A stretch of 42,778 nucleotides of DNA from an uncultured Brachyspira sp. (GTDB taxonomy: Bacteria > Spirochaetota > Brachyspiria > Brachyspirales > Brachyspiraceae): assembly GCF_949287625.1 (NCBI RefSeq), contig NZ_CASEGO010000010.1:1-42778 (forward strand), given 5' to 3'. Both the position numbers and the translations under genes were made by a program. The number at the start of each line of letters is the position of its first letter. The stretch's first letter is position 1. Shown piece by piece: positions 41,901 through 42,778 of the stretch. The notes beneath the pieces are model-generated. The model saw only the letters and a program-made list of their open reading frames with translations. It was not told the origin of the DNA and made no database searches.

Positions 41901-42497
41901 ATGTCAAAAAAATCTGAAGAAGAAGATAGAAAACTGTTTTTATTTTTTTTAGAACATGGATATTTTCCTGATGATTTTGATTATAAAAAAAATACTGAAT
42001 ATATAAAAAAAGATAATATAAACAAAAAAAGCAAAGAAGTTTATAAAAATAATAATAAAGAATTAGAAGAAAGTAATTTTTTAAAAGAAGAATTAGCTTA
42101 TACAAAAGAAGATGAAGAAATGTTTTTGAGTGCAATTGAGAATCTCGATTGCACTAATCATTCTAAAAAGTCTATTCATGAAAGAAAAATCAATACCAAA
42201 TTCAAACCTAATATAAAAAATGCCGTTCCAAAAGACAGACTGGATTTGCATGGACTTACAAGTGACAGAGCCTTGATAGAAGTTAAGCATTTTATTTATG
42301 AATGTAAGAAAAATAAGATGAGTCCTATTCTTATAATACATGGTAAAGGTTTCGGAAGCGAAAATAAGATACCAGTATTAAAAAATATGGTGGAATACTA
42401 TTTGCAAACGGACGGAAAAAATCATATAAAGTATTATTCAGATGCCCCTCTTCATTTAGGCGGAAGCGGTGCTAAGATAATTTATTTAGATATATAA
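41901..42497 (+). CDS. Smr-domain protein
   Basis: A 198-residue protein. A lysine/glutamate-rich N-terminal half (1-110) with no recognised domain precedes a C-terminal Smr domain. The latter has 'LDLHGLTSDRALIEVKHFI' (114-132), 'LIIHGKGFGS' (144-153) and 'HLGGSGAKIIYL'. Smr domains, as in MutS2 and YdaC/SmrB, are nucleases that nick DNA or cleave mRNA at stalled or collided ribosomes. Here the gene is separate, 25 bases after rho, with AGGA upstream, and probably in the same transcript. Exact substrate unknown. Confidence 0.88.
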   Translation: MSKKSEEEDRKLFLFFLEHGYFPDDFDYKKNTEYIKKDNINKKSKEVYKNNNKELEESNFLKEELAYTKEDEEMFLSAIENLDCTNHSKKSIHERKINTKFKPNIKNAVPKDRLDLHGLTSDRALIEVKHFIYECKKNKMSPILIIHGKGFGSENKIPVLKNMVEYYLQTDGKNHIKYYSDAPLHLGGSGAKIIYLDI

Positions 42498-42513
42498 GAG
42501 TTGTTTCAAAACT

Positions 42514-42553
42514 ACTGGATAAGATTATAATAAAATTTTTATAATTTATCAGT
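42514..42553 (+). other. Hairpin after the Smr gene
   Basis: ACTG, ATAA and ATTATAA on the left arm (42514 on, with two bulged G) pair with TTATAAT, TTAT and CAGT on the right, making 15 pairs. The following bases are A-rich, not T-rich, so ordinary intrinsic termination is doubtful. Confidence 0.4.
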
Positions 42554-42596
42554 TAAAAAAATAATGTTTTATACATTGTATAATTTATTGTTCCAG

Positions 42597-42737
42597 TATA
42601 TACTGAAAATTTTTAAGTTTGTCAATTTTTTATTGTTCTTTTTCCCGCCGCAAAAAGAACCAAAAAGTGCAAGTGTAAAAATAATACTAAATAGTACTAA
42701 TTATGTTTTACATGTAGAATAAATTGTAAAATTTAGC
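42597..42737 (-). repeat. Hairpin/promoter repeat, copy 2 (inverted)
   Basis: Read on the minus strand this is the counterpart of 1-145. The stem is GTTCTTTTT / AAAAAGAAC (42635-42660), perfect nine pairs, around the same GCGGCGGG loop. The promoter-like TTGACA (42620-42625), 17 bases, TATATA (42597-42602) points left, toward the 3' end of the Smr gene. Confidence 0.75.
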
Positions 42738-42778
42738 CAGAAATATAGCCTTTTTGCTTCTTTGTGGCAACAAAAGAA
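42738..42778. other. Window end, partial repeat
   Basis: Contains an inverted repeat TTCTTTGT / ACAAAAGAA (42757-42778) that resembles the TTTGTG/CACAAA pair of the G+C-rich block at 196-290. Cut by the window edge. Confidence 0.35.

Noticed and set aside
1..42778. Terminal inverted repeats of one large mobile element
   Set aside because: The region between holds core ribosomal genes and no transposase or integrase; two inverted copies of a dispersed repeat explain it better.
1..42778. tRNA, rRNA or other known RNA genes
   Set aside because: Looked for in all gaps; no cloverleaf-like or conserved rRNA sequence was recognised.

Overview
The window looks like chromosome from a spirochaete of the genus Brachyspira (inferred, not searched). 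The DNA is very AT-rich, with consensus-like TTGACA/TATAAT promoters. There are several Cys-lipidated envelope proteins, an MCP of the spirochaete type and a complete str-S10-spc-alpha ribosomal block. L3 carries Asn148-Ser149, the positions I recall from Brachyspira pleuromutilin work. No rRNA, tRNA, CRISPR array, transposase or phage gene was found.

Left arm (1-11971), mostly independent units: a repeat-rich non-coding stretch (1-510); a PepSY-like exported protein (minus strand); a MATE efflux pump; a convergent pair made of a phosphoglycerate-mutase-type phosphatase and a divergent CbiB-like membrane protein; an arylsulfotransferase lipoprotein with a pentanucleotide repeat in its leader and imperfect direct repeats on both sides; a membrane pyrophosphatase (hppA); a beta-barrel-like exported protein; and a methyl-accepting chemotaxis protein.

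Middle (11972-21462), all on the minus strand: a three-gene ferric-iron-type ABC importer (binding lipoprotein, ATPase, fused double permease); a tight seven-gene envelope operon of lipoproteins, two pairs of paralogous beta-barrel proteins and an OmpA-domain lipoprotein; and a lone bifunctional hisIE.

Right arm (21463-42497), all on the plus strand: one nearly uninterrupted run rpsL-rpsG-fusA-tuf-rpsJ through rpoA-rplQ (33 genes, including rpmD and rpmJ, both under 60 codons), then rho and an Smr-domain gene. secY is followed directly by infA, without the adk and map genes often found there. One strong promoter with a leader of about 190 bases precedes rpsL.

The main candidates for something undescribed are these. 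(1) A dispersed module of a hairpin plus a promoter-like sequence occurs in inverted orientation at the two window ends and again at 389-473; its stem changes are compensatory. (2) The arylsulfotransferase gene has a microsatellite leader and flanking repeats. (3) The CbiB-like protein has lost most family signature residues. (4) EF-Tu has an atypical switch I, and RpoA lacks several residues used for UP-element contact. (5) A perfect 24-bp palindrome lies just upstream of rho. (6) The envelope operon contains paired beta-barrel paralogs.
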